Shown: positions 8,763-16,869 of the stretch, in pieces
How positions within the stretch are numbered: the first letter of the stretch is position 1
How the letters are laid out: each line of letters starts with the position of its first letter
DNA from: Microcella putealis
Lineage (GTDB): Bacteria; Actinomycetota; Actinomycetes; Actinomycetales; Microbacteriaceae
DNA: 64,000 nucleotides
Reading direction: 5' to 3'
Assembly (NCBI RefSeq): GCF_004216575.1
Contig: NZ_SGWW01000001.1
Span: forward strand, 248,001-312,000
Made by a program: the position numbers and the translations under genes
Notes under the pieces: model-generated
Databases searched by the model: none
Seen by the model: the letters and a program-made list of their open reading frames with translations, nothing else
Told to the model about the DNA's origin: nothing

Positions 8763-9170
8763 ATGACTGACACCCCTCCTCCCCCGCCGCCCCAGGGCGC
8801 ATCCACCTCCGGCGCCGCGCTCAGCGAGTCAGAAGACCGTCAGTGGGCGTCATTCGCCCACCTCGGCGGCATCATCGGCCTGCTGCCGTCGCTCATCATC
8901 TACCTCGTGTTCAAGGATCGCGGCTCGTTCACGCGCCAAGAATCGAAAGAGGCGCTGAACTTCCAGATCACGATGGCGATCGGTCAGATCGCGATCTTCA
9001 TCATCAATTCGGTCCTCACCGCGGTGACCTTCGGCATCTGGGCCTTCATCGGCTGGATTCTGCCGCTGGCGCTCTGGGTGCTGTCGCTCATCTGGAGCAT
9101 CATGGGCTTCAGCAAGGCGAAGGACGGCGTGGCCTACCGCTACCCGATCGCCATTCGCCTGGTGAAGTAA
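8763..9170 (+). CDS. DUF4870 membrane protein (copy 1)
   Basis: The 135-residue protein has a Pro-rich N-terminus, then the DUF4870 core: WASFAHLGGIIGLLPSLIIYLVFKD, EALNFQITM and two further hydrophobic segments, ending in YRYPIAIRLVK. Family function is unknown. The ATG at 8763 has a plausible ribosome site (GAAAGGC) about 12 nt upstream. It is a paralog of the protein at 9281: both share HxGGI, a short PSLI..YLV.KDRG block, ALNFQ and YRYP. A hairpin terminator separates them. Confidence 0.85.
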   Translation: MTDTPPPPPPQGASTSGAALSESEDRQWASFAHLGGIIGLLPSLIIYLVFKDRGSFTRQESKEALNFQITMAIGQIAIFIINSVLTAVTFGIWAFIGWILPLALWVLSLIWSIMGFSKAKDGVAYRYPIAIRLVK

Positions 9171-9184
9171 CGCCCAACCGCGTC

Positions 9185-9222
9185 CACGACGGGGCTCGGC
9201 CACTCGGCCGGGCCCCGTCGTG
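9185..9222 (+). terminator. Hairpin terminator after DUF4870 copy 1
   Basis: Arms CACGACGGGGC (9185-9195) and GCCCCGTCGTG (9212-9222) pair perfectly over 11 bp. The loop is 16 nt and no T-run follows, as is common in high-GC actinobacteria. Confidence 0.65.
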
Positions 9223-9280
9223 CGTTCCGACACGGGCGCGGGTCTCGCCCGCGCAGGCTGTCTGGGTGTTTACTGGGCAC

Positions 9281-9664
9281 ATGTCTGACGCGCCTCCCCC
9301 GCCCCCCGCCAGCCCCTACTCGGCCGCGCCGCAGCCCATGCGCCCCGAAGACGAGAAGCTGTGGGCCACCCTGATTCACGTCGGTGGCATCTTCTTTGGC
9401 TTCATCCCGTCGCTGATCGGCTACCTCGTGATGAAAGACCGCGGTCCGTTCGTCAAGGGTCACGCGGCCACTGCCCTGAACTTCCAGCTGACGATGCTGA
9501 TCGCCTCGATCGTTGGCGGCATTCTCACGCTGGTGCTGATCGGGTTCCTGATCATCCTGGCCGTGTCGATCGCCATCCTCGTGCTCTCGATCATCGCGGC
9601 GCTCGCCGCGAACCGCGGCGAGATGTACCGCTACCCGCTGTCGATCCCGTTCATCAAGGACTAG
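9281..9664 (+). CDS. DUF4870 membrane protein (copy 2)
   Basis: The 127-residue protein has the same design as copy 1: Pro-rich start, LIHVGGIFFGFIPSLIGYLVMKDRG, TALNFQLTM, a long hydrophobic stretch (IVGGILTLVLIGFLIILAV) and the terminal MYRYPLSIPFIKD. Function is unknown. ATG 9281 lacks a clear ribosome site; TTTACT lies 6 nt upstream and could be a weak -10 for a leaderless message. The gene converges on hemW, whose stop is 6 nt away, leaving no room for a conventional terminator. Confidence 0.85.
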   Translation: MSDAPPPPPASPYSAAPQPMRPEDEKLWATLIHVGGIFFGFIPSLIGYLVMKDRGPFVKGHAATALNFQLTMLIASIVGGILTLVLIGFLIILAVSIAILVLSIIAALAANRGEMYRYPLSIPFIKD

Positions 9665-9669
9665 ACGGT

Positions 9670-10902
9670 CTACAGGTCGTTCGGCAGCAGTCGACGCACC
9701 ACCCCGTCGGCGAGCAGGCGGCCGCGCGGCGTGAGCACGAGGCGCCCGCGGATCGCGAGGTGCGCATCCACCAATTCGTCGGCGATGAGGCCGGCGACGG
9801 CGGTGCGTCCCTCGGCATCGAGCACGTCGATCGGCAGCCCCAGGGCGGTGCGCGTCTCGAGCAGCACGCGTTCGACGCGGCGCGTCTCGGGGTCGAGTGT
9901 TTCGCGGCCCGCCGCCGGGCTCTCCCCGACCGCGAGCCGCTGCGCATAGGCGGCGGGGTGCTTGACGTTCCACCAGCGCACGCCCCCGACGTGGCTGTGC
10001 GCGCCCGGGCCGACGCCCCACCAGTCTTCGCCCGTCCAGTAGGCGAGGTTGTGGCGCGATCGGTGGTTGTCGTCGCGCGCCCAATTGCTGACCTCGTACC
10101 AGTCGTATCCCGCGGCGGCGAGGCGCACATCCAGATGCTCGTACATGTCGGCGTGCAGGTCATCGTCGACGGGCGGAACCTCGCCGCGGGCGATCTGCCG
10201 GGCGAGCTTCGTGCCCTCCTCAACGATGAGGGCGTAGGCGCTCAGGTGATCGGGCTCGGTTGCAAGGGCGGCGTCGATGCTCGCGTCGAGGTCGGCGAGA
10301 CTCTCGCCGGGGGTGCCGAAGATGAGGTCAACGCTGACCTGCAGGCCGGCATCGCGGGCCTCGGCGACCCGGCGCGGCACATTCGCGGGGTCGTGCGTGC
10401 GCTCGAGGGTGGCCAAGACGTGCGGCACCGCCGACTGCATGCCGAGGCTCACGCGGGTGAACCCCGCAGCGGCGAGCTCGGCAAAGCCCGCCGCGTCGAT
10501 CGAGTCAGGGTTCGCCTCGGTCGTCACCTCGGCGCCGTCGGCGAGGCCAAACGCGTCACGCACGGCGTCGAGCATGGCGGCGAGGTCACTCGTGGGTAAC
10601 AGCGTCGGGGTTCCCCCGCCGAAGAACACCGTGCTCGCGGGCCGGCGCGGCAAGCCCGCGGCGTCGAGCACGCGGGCGGCCAGCATCACCTCGCCGATCG
10701 CCTGGCCCGCGAAGTCGGCGCGCGAGGTGCCGCGCACCTCGTCGGCCGTGTACGTGTTGAAGTCGCAGTAGCCGCAGCGCGCCCGGCAGTACGGCACGTG
10801 GAGGTACGCCCCGAAGGCGCGGTCAGCCGCACCGTCAACGACGCTCGCTGGCAACGCCCCGTCGGCAGGGGCGGGGTCGGCGATGGGAAGAGCGCTCGGC
10901 AC
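9670..10902 (-). CDS. hemW: Heme chaperone HemW (radical SAM)
   Basis: HemW is a radical-SAM protein related to oxygen-independent coproporphyrinogen oxidase, now regarded as a heme-trafficking chaperone. The protein has 410 residues from GTG 10902. The iron-sulfur motif is CRARCGYC (C39, C43, C46), followed by FFGGGTPTLL, the SAM-binding glycine motif, and later NLAYWTGEDWWGVGPGAHSH, typical of HemW. The upstream extension of the open frame is Cys/Gly-rich and rejected. CAGAAT stands 6 nt before the start. Confidence 0.93.
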   Translation of the reverse strand: MPSALPIADPAPADGALPASVVDGAADRAFGAYLHVPYCRARCGYCDFNTYTADEVRGTSRADFAGQAIGEVMLAARVLDAAGLPRRPASTVFFGGGTPTLLPTSDLAAMLDAVRDAFGLADGAEVTTEANPDSIDAAGFAELAAAGFTRVSLGMQSAVPHVLATLERTHDPANVPRRVAEARDAGLQVSVDLIFGTPGESLADLDASIDAALATEPDHLSAYALIVEEGTKLARQIARGEVPPVDDDLHADMYEHLDVRLAAAGYDWYEVSNWARDDNHRSRHNLAYWTGEDWWGVGPGAHSHVGGVRWWNVKHPAAYAQRLAVGESPAAGRETLDPETRRVERVLLETRTALGLPIDVLDAEGRTAVAGLIADELVDAHLAIRGRLVLTPRGRLLADGVVRRLLPNDL

Positions 10903-10908
10903 CGCCCG

Positions 10909-10914
10909 ATTCTG
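10909..10914 (-). promoter_or_regulatory. -10-like element of leaderless hemW transcript
   Basis: CAGAAT on the minus strand, 6 nt before the GTG at 10902. Confidence 0.45.
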
Positions 10915-10985
10915 CCAGGCGGAGGGCCCATGATGGCCGAGGGGGCGCAGGCATCCGCCGTAGCCGCCGCACCGAACATAAGGGC

Positions 10986-12143
10986 GTGGCACTCGTGCGA
11001 GAGATTCCGAGCGACGTCGACGTCGTCATCGTCGGTGGCGGGCAGGCGGGGCTCGGCATGTCGTACCGGCTGAGTGAGGCCGGAATCGCGCACATCGTGC
11101 TCGACGACCGCGAGCGCACGGGCGATGTGTGGCGCGAGCGCTGGGACAGCCTCGTGCTGTTCACCCCGAAGCGCTTTGCCGCTCTCGCGGGGAGCCCCCT
11201 CCCACCCGAGGCCGACCCGTATCCCACGCGTCTGCAGATCGCCGACTACCTCGAGCAGTACGCCGCCGATCACGCCGTGCCCGTCGCGCACCGCACGCGC
11301 GTCACCCGCATCGCCCGCGCCGAGCCGACGGGCCGCGATTTCCGCGGACGCTTCGCGATTCAGTACGAGCGGGATGCGCATCCCGGCACAATCACCGCCC
11401 GCTCGGTCGTCATCGCGAGCGGCCCGTTCCAGTACCCGCGCGTTCCCCGTGTCGCGGCGGGGCTTGACGACGCCGTGGCTCAACGGCACTCGAGCGCGTA
11501 CCGCACACCGAGCGATCTTCCGGCGGGCCGCATCGCGGTCGTCGGCGGCGGCAATTCGGCAGCTCAGCTCGCCACCGAGCTGGCCACGGGGCCGGGTGCT
11601 GCGGAGCGCACCGTGACGATGATCGCGCCCGCTGAACCGTGGTTCATTCCCGAGAAGGTGGCGGGCCTCAGCGTCTACTGGCCGCTGTCGCTGTTCGGCA
11701 TTCTCGATTCGCCGGCCGACAGCCGCATCAGCCAGTACATCCACTCGCGCGGCGACGGCATTCTGGGCACCGAGGCGAAGAAGCTCGTGCGCCGGGGGCA
11801 GCTCGGGCTGAGAACCAGCCGCGTCGTGGGGGCCGCGGGCCGCGCGCTCGAGCTCGCCAACGGCGAGCGCGTCGAGGTGGACGCCGTGCTGTGGTGTACC
11901 GGTTTTCGGGCGCACTACCCCTTCGTCGCCGTCGAGGGCGCCCTGACCGAGCACGGAGGGCCGCGGCACGACCGCGGCATCTCGCCCGTTTCCGGGTTCT
12001 ACTGGATCGGCCTGCCGTGGCAGAGCCGGCTCGACTCGTCGATTCTGCACGGCATCGACGCCGACGCCCGCGAGCTGACCGCGGCGATCGTCGACGCGCG
12101 TGGCACCGACCCCGCCCTCGCCTCTGCGAGCATGGGGTCGTGA
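10986..12143 (+). CDS. Flavin-containing monooxygenase-like oxidoreductase
   Basis: The 385-residue protein has an N-terminal FAD dinucleotide fold (VVIVGGGQAGLGMSYRL), the TGDVWRERWDSLVLFTP block seen in YUCCA-like and putative K+-transport-associated flavoproteins, a second nucleotide-binding GGGNSAAQLA motif, and a late ATG-like motif (VLWCTGFRAHYPFV). It probably uses NAD(P)H and FAD to oxidise a small molecule; the substrate is unknown. GTG 10986 places the FAD motif at its usual distance. The TGA overlaps the GTG of the HAD gene by 4 nt. Confidence 0.85.
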   Translation: MALVREIPSDVDVVIVGGGQAGLGMSYRLSEAGIAHIVLDDRERTGDVWRERWDSLVLFTPKRFAALAGSPLPPEADPYPTRLQIADYLEQYAADHAVPVAHRTRVTRIARAEPTGRDFRGRFAIQYERDAHPGTITARSVVIASGPFQYPRVPRVAAGLDDAVAQRHSSAYRTPSDLPAGRIAVVGGGNSAAQLATELATGPGAAERTVTMIAPAEPWFIPEKVAGLSVYWPLSLFGILDSPADSRISQYIHSRGDGILGTEAKKLVRRGQLGLRTSRVVGAAGRALELANGERVEVDAVLWCTGFRAHYPFVAVEGALTEHGGPRHDRGISPVSGFYWIGLPWQSRLDSSILHGIDADARELTAAIVDARGTDPALASASMGS

Positions 12144-12808
12144 CCACGATTCTTTGGGATGTCGACGGAACCCTGCTGCTCAACTCGTTCACCGGTGGTG
12201 GCGAGCTCTACCACGTGGCCGTCGAGCGGGCCGTCGGCCGCGAGCTGTCGCCGCCCCTGCCGCGCACCCACGGCAAGACCGACGGGCACATCCTCACCGA
12301 CATCCTCGAGCACTTCGGCTTCGACGCGGCGCAGTGGCACGAGGCCGCCCGCGACTCGCTCGACGCGCTGTCGGTGGAGCGCGCGAAGGCGGGCGATCGC
12401 CGAGAAATCGCGCCGGGCATCCGCGAGGCGCTCGATCAGGCGGATGCGCGGGGCTGGGTCAACGCGCTGTTGACCGGCAACAGCGCCACCCGCTCGCGCG
12501 TGAAGCTCGACGGCTCAGGTCTTGGGGCCGAACGCTTCGACTGGAGCCGCTCGTTCTTCGGCGCGACCGCGTCCGAGCGCAGCGAGATCACGCGGGCGGC
12601 CCGCGAGGCGCTGCCCGACGAGACGCTCGTCATCATCGGCGACACGCCGCGCGACGACGAGGCTGCCGTCGCGGCGGGGATTCCCTTCATCGCGGTCGCC
12701 ACGGGAGTGTTTTCCGCCGAGGAGCTCAGCGAGACCGGTGCGATTCTCGTCGTGCCGACCATCGAGGGGCACCTCGACGCGGTGCTCGAGGCGATCGCGG
12801 GACTCTAG
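12140..12808 (+). CDS. HAD-family phosphatase
   Basis: The 222-residue protein is a haloacid-dehalogenase-fold hydrolase. DVDGT at 7-11 supplies the nucleophile D7 and acid D9, LLTGNS is motif II, and IIGDTPRDDEAA is motif IV. An alpha-helical C1 cap fits between motifs I and II. Similar proteins include phosphoglycolate phosphatase-like enzymes, but the substrate cannot be set from sequence. It is translationally coupled to the monooxygenase-like gene. Its TAG overlaps the TAG of the convergent gene in the shared palindrome CTAG. Confidence 0.85.
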   Translation: MTTILWDVDGTLLLNSFTGGGELYHVAVERAVGRELSPPLPRTHGKTDGHILTDILEHFGFDAAQWHEAARDSLDALSVERAKAGDRREIAPGIREALDQADARGWVNALLTGNSATRSRVKLDGSGLGAERFDWSRSFFGATASERSEITRAAREALPDETLVIIGDTPRDDEAAVAAGIPFIAVATGVFSAEELSETGAILVVPTIEGHLDAVLEAIAGL

Positions 12809-13191
12809 GCGCCGAGCGCTGCGGGGACGGTCTGCACGAACCAGATCTGGGTCATGCGGAACACCATGATCGCGACCGTGACCCCGACGACGCCGATGAT
12901 CAGCGTGGCCCAGCGACTGCGGTCGATCAGGGCCCACACCACGCCGCCGATGACGAGCAGCAGCGCCACGACCAGGTACAGCCACCACTCGACGATGTCG
13001 CCCGTCGGCGCGTTTCCGACGAGCGGCTGCACAATGCCGACGACCACCTGAGCGATCAGCAGCAGCGCGAGCAGCACACTGCCGAGCACGGTGATGTCGT
13101 CGGGTCGGCGGCCGATGCCACCGAGCGCGAGGGCGATCACTCCCAGCGCTGCCGCCGCGACGATCTGCACGACGCCGAACCACTCGATCAC
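12805..13191 (-). CDS. Small four-TM membrane protein
   Basis: The 128-residue protein is almost entirely hydrophobic with four predicted membrane segments: IVAAAALGVIALALGGI, VLGSVLLALLLIAQVVVGIV, WLYLVVALLLVIGGVVWALI and TLIIGVVGVTVAIMVF. I do not recognise a family. GTG 13191 has a strong ribosome site (AAGGAG, 6 nt spacing) that directly follows the truB stop, so it is translated from the truB transcript. Confidence 0.75.
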   Translation of the reverse strand: MIEWFGVVQIVAAAALGVIALALGGIGRRPDDITVLGSVLLALLLIAQVVVGIVQPLVGNAPTGDIVEWWLYLVVALLLVIGGVVWALIDRSRWATLIIGVVGVTVAIMVFRMTQIWFVQTVPAALGA

Positions 13192-13201
13192 GCGCGACTC
13201 C

Positions 13202-14113
13202 TTACTGCGGGAACCCCGTCAGGATACGGCCCCGACCCCGCTCAACGCTGAGCAACGCGACGAGACGGCCGGCCGTGTCAACGGCGGCGACCGGGGACGC
13301 ATCGGGTGCGTCCAAGCCGTCAAGCTTCTTGCCGTGAGCGAGGTCACGGCTCTGCTCGTCAGAGGTGCGGAGGACGGGAAACAGGCGCGCCGCGACGTCG
13401 GCCGGCGACGCGAGCAGCGACGCGGCCGAACCGTTCTCGCCGGCGGTCACCAGCGCATCCAGGGTGATGGCGATGGGGTCGGTGACCGTGAACGGGCCGA
13501 CCCGCGTGCGGCGGAGTGCCGTCAGGTGCCCCCCGACGCCAAGGGCGCGGCCGAGGTCGCGGGCGAGGGCGCGAATGTACGTGCCCGAAGAGCAGTCGAC
13601 CACGGCGTCGACCTCGATCGCATCGGGGGCGCGGCGCACGGCCTCGATACTGAAGCGCGACACGGTGACGCGGCGGGAGGCGAGCTCGACCTCCTCGCCC
13701 GCGCGCACACGGTCGTAGGCGCGGCGTCCGTCGACCTTAATGGCGCTGACCGCGCTCGGCACCTGCTCGATCTCCCCCGTGAGTCGGGCAACCTCGGCCG
13801 CGAGGCGCTCGTCGGTGACGGCGGTGAGGGCCGCCGCGGAGGCGGGCGCGCCGAGCACCTCACCCTCGGCGTCGTCGGTCGTTGTCGCCAAGCCCAGGCG
13901 GATCGTCGTCGTGTACTGCTTGTCGAGGCCCACGAGGTACGTCAGCAGACGCGTCGCAGGGCCGGCGCCGAGCGTGAGCAGGCCCGTGGCCGACGGGTCG
14001 AGCGTGCCCGCGTGGCCCACCTTGCGGGTGCCGAGCGCGCGGCGGGCGCGGGCCACGACGTCGTGGCTGGTGAGGCCTGCGGGTTTGTCGACGAGCAGCA
14101 GGCCAGAGATCAC
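13202..14113 (-). CDS. truB: tRNA pseudouridine-55 synthase TruB
   Basis: TruB isomerises U55 in the TΨC arm of tRNA. The protein has 303 residues from GTG 14113 (MISGLLLVDKPAGLTSHDVV). The catalytic aspartate is D39 in HAGTLDPSATGLL. The CSSGTYIRALARDLG motif and a C-terminal PUA-like region are also present. Codons upstream of 14113 have no start, so the long open frame is a shadow of panE. TAGCGT lies 7 nt before the start. Confidence 0.95.
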   Translation of the reverse strand: MISGLLLVDKPAGLTSHDVVARARRALGTRKVGHAGTLDPSATGLLTLGAGPATRLLTYLVGLDKQYTTTIRLGLATTTDDAEGEVLGAPASAAALTAVTDERLAAEVARLTGEIEQVPSAVSAIKVDGRRAYDRVRAGEEVELASRRVTVSRFSIEAVRRAPDAIEVDAVVDCSSGTYIRALARDLGRALGVGGHLTALRRTRVGPFTVTDPIAITLDALVTAGENGSAASLLASPADVAARLFPVLRTSDEQSRDLAHGKKLDGLDAPDASPVAAVDTAGRLVALLSVERGRGRILTGFPQ

Positions 14114-14120
14114 GGTGATA

Positions 14121-14143
14121 ACGCTACCGGCTCGATCTAGGCT
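14121..14143. promoter_or_regulatory. Divergent leaderless promoters of truB and panE
   Basis: In the 36-bp gap between the two start codons, the minus strand carries TAGCGT (14126-14121), 7 nt before the truB GTG. The plus strand carries TAGGCT (14138-14143), 6 nt before the panE GTG. There is no space for a ribosome-binding leader on either side. Confidence 0.6.
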
Positions 14144-14149
14144 GGTCGG

Positions 14150-15154
14150 GTGCGCGTGACCGTGATCGGAGCAGGGGCCGTCGGCGGTGCACTCGCGGCC
14201 CTGCTGGATCGGGCAGGGCACGAGGTGAGCGTGACCGCGCGCGGCGACCACGCGGTCGCCCTCACCGAGTCGGGGCTCACCCTCGACGGCGGCTTTGGCG
14301 CGCACCGCGCCGGGGTTGCGGTCGTCGCACGCGTGCCCGCGGATACCAGGCTCGTGATCGTCGCCACGAAGGCCAACGACACCGCCGCGGCCCTGGCAGG
14401 CGTCGACGTGCCGAGCGGATGCCCCGTGATGGTGCTGCAGAACGGTCTCGGGGGCGACGAGCTCGTGCGCTCGGTGCTGCCGGGCAGCCCGGTCGGCGTG
14501 GGGCTCGCACTCTTCGCGGCGAGCCTCGTCGGGCCCGGCCGAGTGACCGTGACGGCGGCAGCCCCGCTCGTCATCGGCGGCGACGCGCGCTCCGTCGCCG
14601 TCGCCCTGCCCGTGCTGCGCGCGGCGCTGCCCGAGCGGGTCGACGTCAGTGCCGACATTCGCGGCGCCCAGTGGACCAAGCTCGTCATCAACCAGGTGAA
14701 CGCGCTGCCCGCCATCACCGGGCTCAGTGTGCAGCAGACGGTCGCCGACGACCGCTTGCGCCGAGTGCTCGGCGCCGCCATGGCCGAAACCGTGGCCGTC
14801 GGCGCGGCACTCGGGGTGAGCTGGCAGGCGATCGGTCCGGTCGACGCAGCGGCCCTCCGCCCGCTTCAGGCGCCGGGCGCCGAGGGCGTGGCCGCCGGTG
14901 AAGAACTTGCGCGGATGCTCGCGCGGGGAATGGGGGACGTCCCGAATCCGGCGTCGATGCTGCAGAGCATCCGTCGGGGTCGCGTGACCGAGGTCGACCA
15001 GATCAACGGGGCCGTCGCCGCGGCGGGGCGGGCCGCCGGCGTCGCGACGCCCGTCAGCGACGCCATCATCGCCCTCGTGCACGAGGTCGAACGCACCGCC
15101 GCCTTCGTCACCCCCGCCGACGCCGCCACTCGCGTGTCAACAACTCAGGACTAA
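14150..15154 (+). CDS. panE: Ketopantoate reductase family protein
   Basis: The 334-residue protein resembles 2-dehydropantoate 2-reductase, which reduces ketopantoate with NADPH in pantothenate synthesis. GAGAVGG at 7-13 is the NADPH loop. LQNGLGG (97-102) and QWTKLVINQVNALPAI, with K177 and N181, match the active-site block of the PanE/ApbA family. Some family members act on other 2-oxo acids, so the substrate is likely but not certain. The last residues VSTTQD and the TAA are encoded by the left arm of a dispersed repeat, so the natural C-terminus may have been replaced. Confidence 0.8.
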   Translation: MRVTVIGAGAVGGALAALLDRAGHEVSVTARGDHAVALTESGLTLDGGFGAHRAGVAVVARVPADTRLVIVATKANDTAAALAGVDVPSGCPVMVLQNGLGGDELVRSVLPGSPVGVGLALFAASLVGPGRVTVTAAAPLVIGGDARSVAVALPVLRAALPERVDVSADIRGAQWTKLVINQVNALPAITGLSVQQTVADDRLRRVLGAAMAETVAVGAALGVSWQAIGPVDAAALRPLQAPGAEGVAAGEELARMLARGMGDVPNPASMLQSIRRGRVTEVDQINGAVAAAGRAAGVATPVSDAIIALVHEVERTAAFVTPADAATRVSTTQD

Positions 15155-15226
15155 CGCGCACTCGACTGCCGCGCCATCGTTCGCGTGGCGAAACCAGCGC
15201 CGTTAGTCCTGAGTTGTTGACACGCG
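15131..15226. repeat. Dispersed repeat cluster 1: perfect 26-bp inverted pair
   Basis: The arms at 15131-15156 and 15201-15226 are exact reverse complements (core GTCAACAACTCAGGACTAAC), with a 44-nt spacer. The left arm overlaps the last six codons and stop of panE. The right arm ends 10 nt before the stop of the convergent export-like gene. The pair would form a long RNA hairpin in either transcript and may serve as a bidirectional terminator. Confidence 0.9.
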
Positions 15227-15236
15227 CTGTCGGCGG

Positions 15237-15755
15237 CTAGCCGCGCAGGGCCGAAACCGCGAGCCAGGCGAGCACGCCGAAAGCAATGCCCCACAGGATG
15301 ATCGAGATGATCTGCCAGATGATCACGCGCTTCTTGTCAGCGCCGATGCCGACCATCATCGCGGAGGTGATCTGGCTCGGCAGGATCGTCTGACCGAGCA
15401 GGCTCACGCCGGCCACGCCCCACTTGTCGAACGCGCGCAGGAAGCGCTGACGACGCGGGCTCTGTTCTGTGTCCCGCTTCGCCAGCCGGTCGCGGGCGCC
15501 ACCCGTGGCGAGCACCACGACGGTCATCGACACGATGTTGCCGACGATGGCGGCGATGACCGCGAGGATGGGGAACATTCCCACGACGATGCCGAGCGGG
15601 CCTGCCCCGTACGACTCCACGAACGGGATCGCCCCGGCACCCATGACCACCAGCCACTGCCACACGGGATCAACGGACGCGGTGAACTCTTGCAGCTCGG
15701 CAAGCCTGAAATGTGTCTCCTCGGGGATGCTGGCGGTCACCGGGTGCGGCGACAC
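15237..15755 (-). CDS. Small multidrug-export-like membrane protein
   Basis: The 172-residue protein resembles the PF06695 small multidrug export family: GAIPFVESYGAGPLGIVVGM with a following hydrophobic segment (FPILAVIAAIVGNIVSMTVVV), a short basic loop (GGARDRLAKRD), a WGVAGVSLLGQTILPSQI re-entrant-like block, and a C-terminal membrane helix. DedA-type proteins are a distant alternative. The export role is a family label without direct proof. GTG 15755 is the longest start; an in-frame GTG at 15740 is possible. Confidence 0.65.
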   Translation of the reverse strand: MSPHPVTASIPEETHFRLAELQEFTASVDPVWQWLVVMGAGAIPFVESYGAGPLGIVVGMFPILAVIAAIVGNIVSMTVVVLATGGARDRLAKRDTEQSPRRQRFLRAFDKWGVAGVSLLGQTILPSQITSAMMVGIGADKKRVIIWQIISIILWGIAFGVLAWLAVSALRG

Positions 15756-15846
15756 GACAACGCTATCGAGGCAGCGGAGGCATCCTCATCCGCCTCGGGG
15801 TGGACTCCCCTCCCCCGCGCGAACGACTCGCACCCCCGAGTGAGGT

Positions 15847-15933
15847 GTCAACAACTCAGGACTAACGCGCACGCTCACCCGCAACACCAGGCGTGTCGAG
15901 TGAACCCGTGCGCGTTAGTCCTGAATTGTTGAC
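15847..15933. repeat. Dispersed repeat cluster 2: 27-bp inverted pair
   Basis: The arms at 15847-15873 and 15907-15933 pair over 27 bp with one mismatch (AACTCAGG against the complement of CTGAATT). The spacer is 33 nt. The right arm abuts the terminator of the deo operon. The core is the same as in clusters 1 and 3. Confidence 0.9.
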
Positions 15934-15969
15934 GGCCGCGGCGGAACCGGAGGGTTCCGGCCGCGGCCG
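15933..15969 (-). terminator. Terminator of the deo/ALDH operon
   Basis: A GC-rich hairpin pairs 15933-15948 with 15953-15969 over 16 bp with one bulged base and a 4-nt loop. It starts about 36 nt downstream of the truncated ALDH stop. Confidence 0.7.
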
Positions 15970-16005
15970 CCAGGGGTGCGCGAGTCGCGCGAGTCGCGTG
16001 TTCCG

Positions 16006-16869
16006 CTAGAGCATCGACTTGGTGTGCCAGACCGTCTTCGTCTCGGTGAAGGCGGTGATGCGCTCGAGTGCCGGCGCGGGCACGCCCGCGACCGGGGCGA
16101 GCACGCGCTTGAGCGTCTCCGCGGCCGACAGCTGCAGCTCGACCCAGTCGATGTCACCAGCGCCGGCGAGGTCGAGGGCGTTCACGTCGGCGTGCGAGGC
16201 GAGCCACGGCGCCATCTCGGCGGGCGAGCCGGTCAGCACGTTGATGACGCCACCCGGCACGTCGGAAGTCGCGAGGACTTCGGCGAGGCTGATCGCCGAC
16301 AGCGGCGCACCCGTGTTCGGCACGACGACGACGGTGTTGCCCGACACGATGATCGGCGCGACGACCGCGGCAAGGCCGAGCAGCGAGGTGCCGACGCGCG
16401 CCTGCGGCGCGATCGCCGCGACCACCCCGGTGGGCTCGGGCACCGACAGGTTGAAGTACGGCCCCGACACGGGGTTGCCGTTGCCGGCGATCTGCGCGTA
16501 CTTGTCGGCCCAGCCGGCGTACCAGACCCACACGTCGATCGCGGCGTCGACCTGCGCCGATGCGGCGGCCGTGGTCACGCCCTCGGTGCGGCTGATCTCG
16601 TCGACGAACTGCGCGCGCCGACCTTCGAGCAGCTCGGCGATGCGGTAGATCACCTGGCCGCGGTTGTAGGCCGTGGCCCCCGCCCAGCCCGTCACGGCGG
16701 CGCGAGCGGCCACGACGGCGTCGCGGGCGTCTTTGCGCGAGGCGAGCGCGGCGTTCGCCACGAATTCGCCCGCCTGGGTGGTCACCTCGTAGGTTCGCCC
16801 CGACTCGCTGCGCGGGAACTTGCCGCCGATGTAGAGCTTGTACGTCTTCGGCACGGTCACTCGGCTCAC
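16006..16869 (-). CDS. Truncated ALDH-like protein lacking the catalytic domain
   Basis: The 287-residue protein matches the NAD-binding half of aldehyde dehydrogenases (YKLYIGGKFPRSESGRTY, ARAAVTGWAGATAYNRGQ, VVAAIAPQ, GNTVVVVPNTGAPLSA, VPGGVINVLTG). It stops where the ELGGK glutamate and the GQxC cysteine would follow, so it should not be an active dehydrogenase. Its C-terminus (ITAFTETKTVWHTKSML) looks defined rather than broken, and no leftover catalytic half lies downstream. It overlaps the complete ALDH by 4 nt. A subunit or regulatory partner of that enzyme is my inference. Confidence 0.8.
   Translation of the reverse strand: MSRVTVPKTYKLYIGGKFPRSESGRTYEVTTQAGEFVANAALASRKDARDAVVAARAAVTGWAGATAYNRGQVIYRIAELLEGRRAQFVDEISRTEGVTTAAASAQVDAAIDVWVWYAGWADKYAQIAGNGNPVSGPYFNLSVPEPTGVVAAIAPQARVGTSLLGLAAVVAPIIVSGNTVVVVPNTGAPLSAISLAEVLATSDVPGGVINVLTGSPAEMAPWLASHADVNALDLAGAGDIDWVELQLSAAETLKRVLAPVAGVPAPALERITAFTETKTVWHTKSML

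Noticed and set aside
16006..16869. Half-length ALDH as a frameshifted pseudogene
   Set aside because: No catalytic-domain sequence is found in any frame downstream before the terminator, and the C-terminus is well formed, so a simple frameshift is unlikely.
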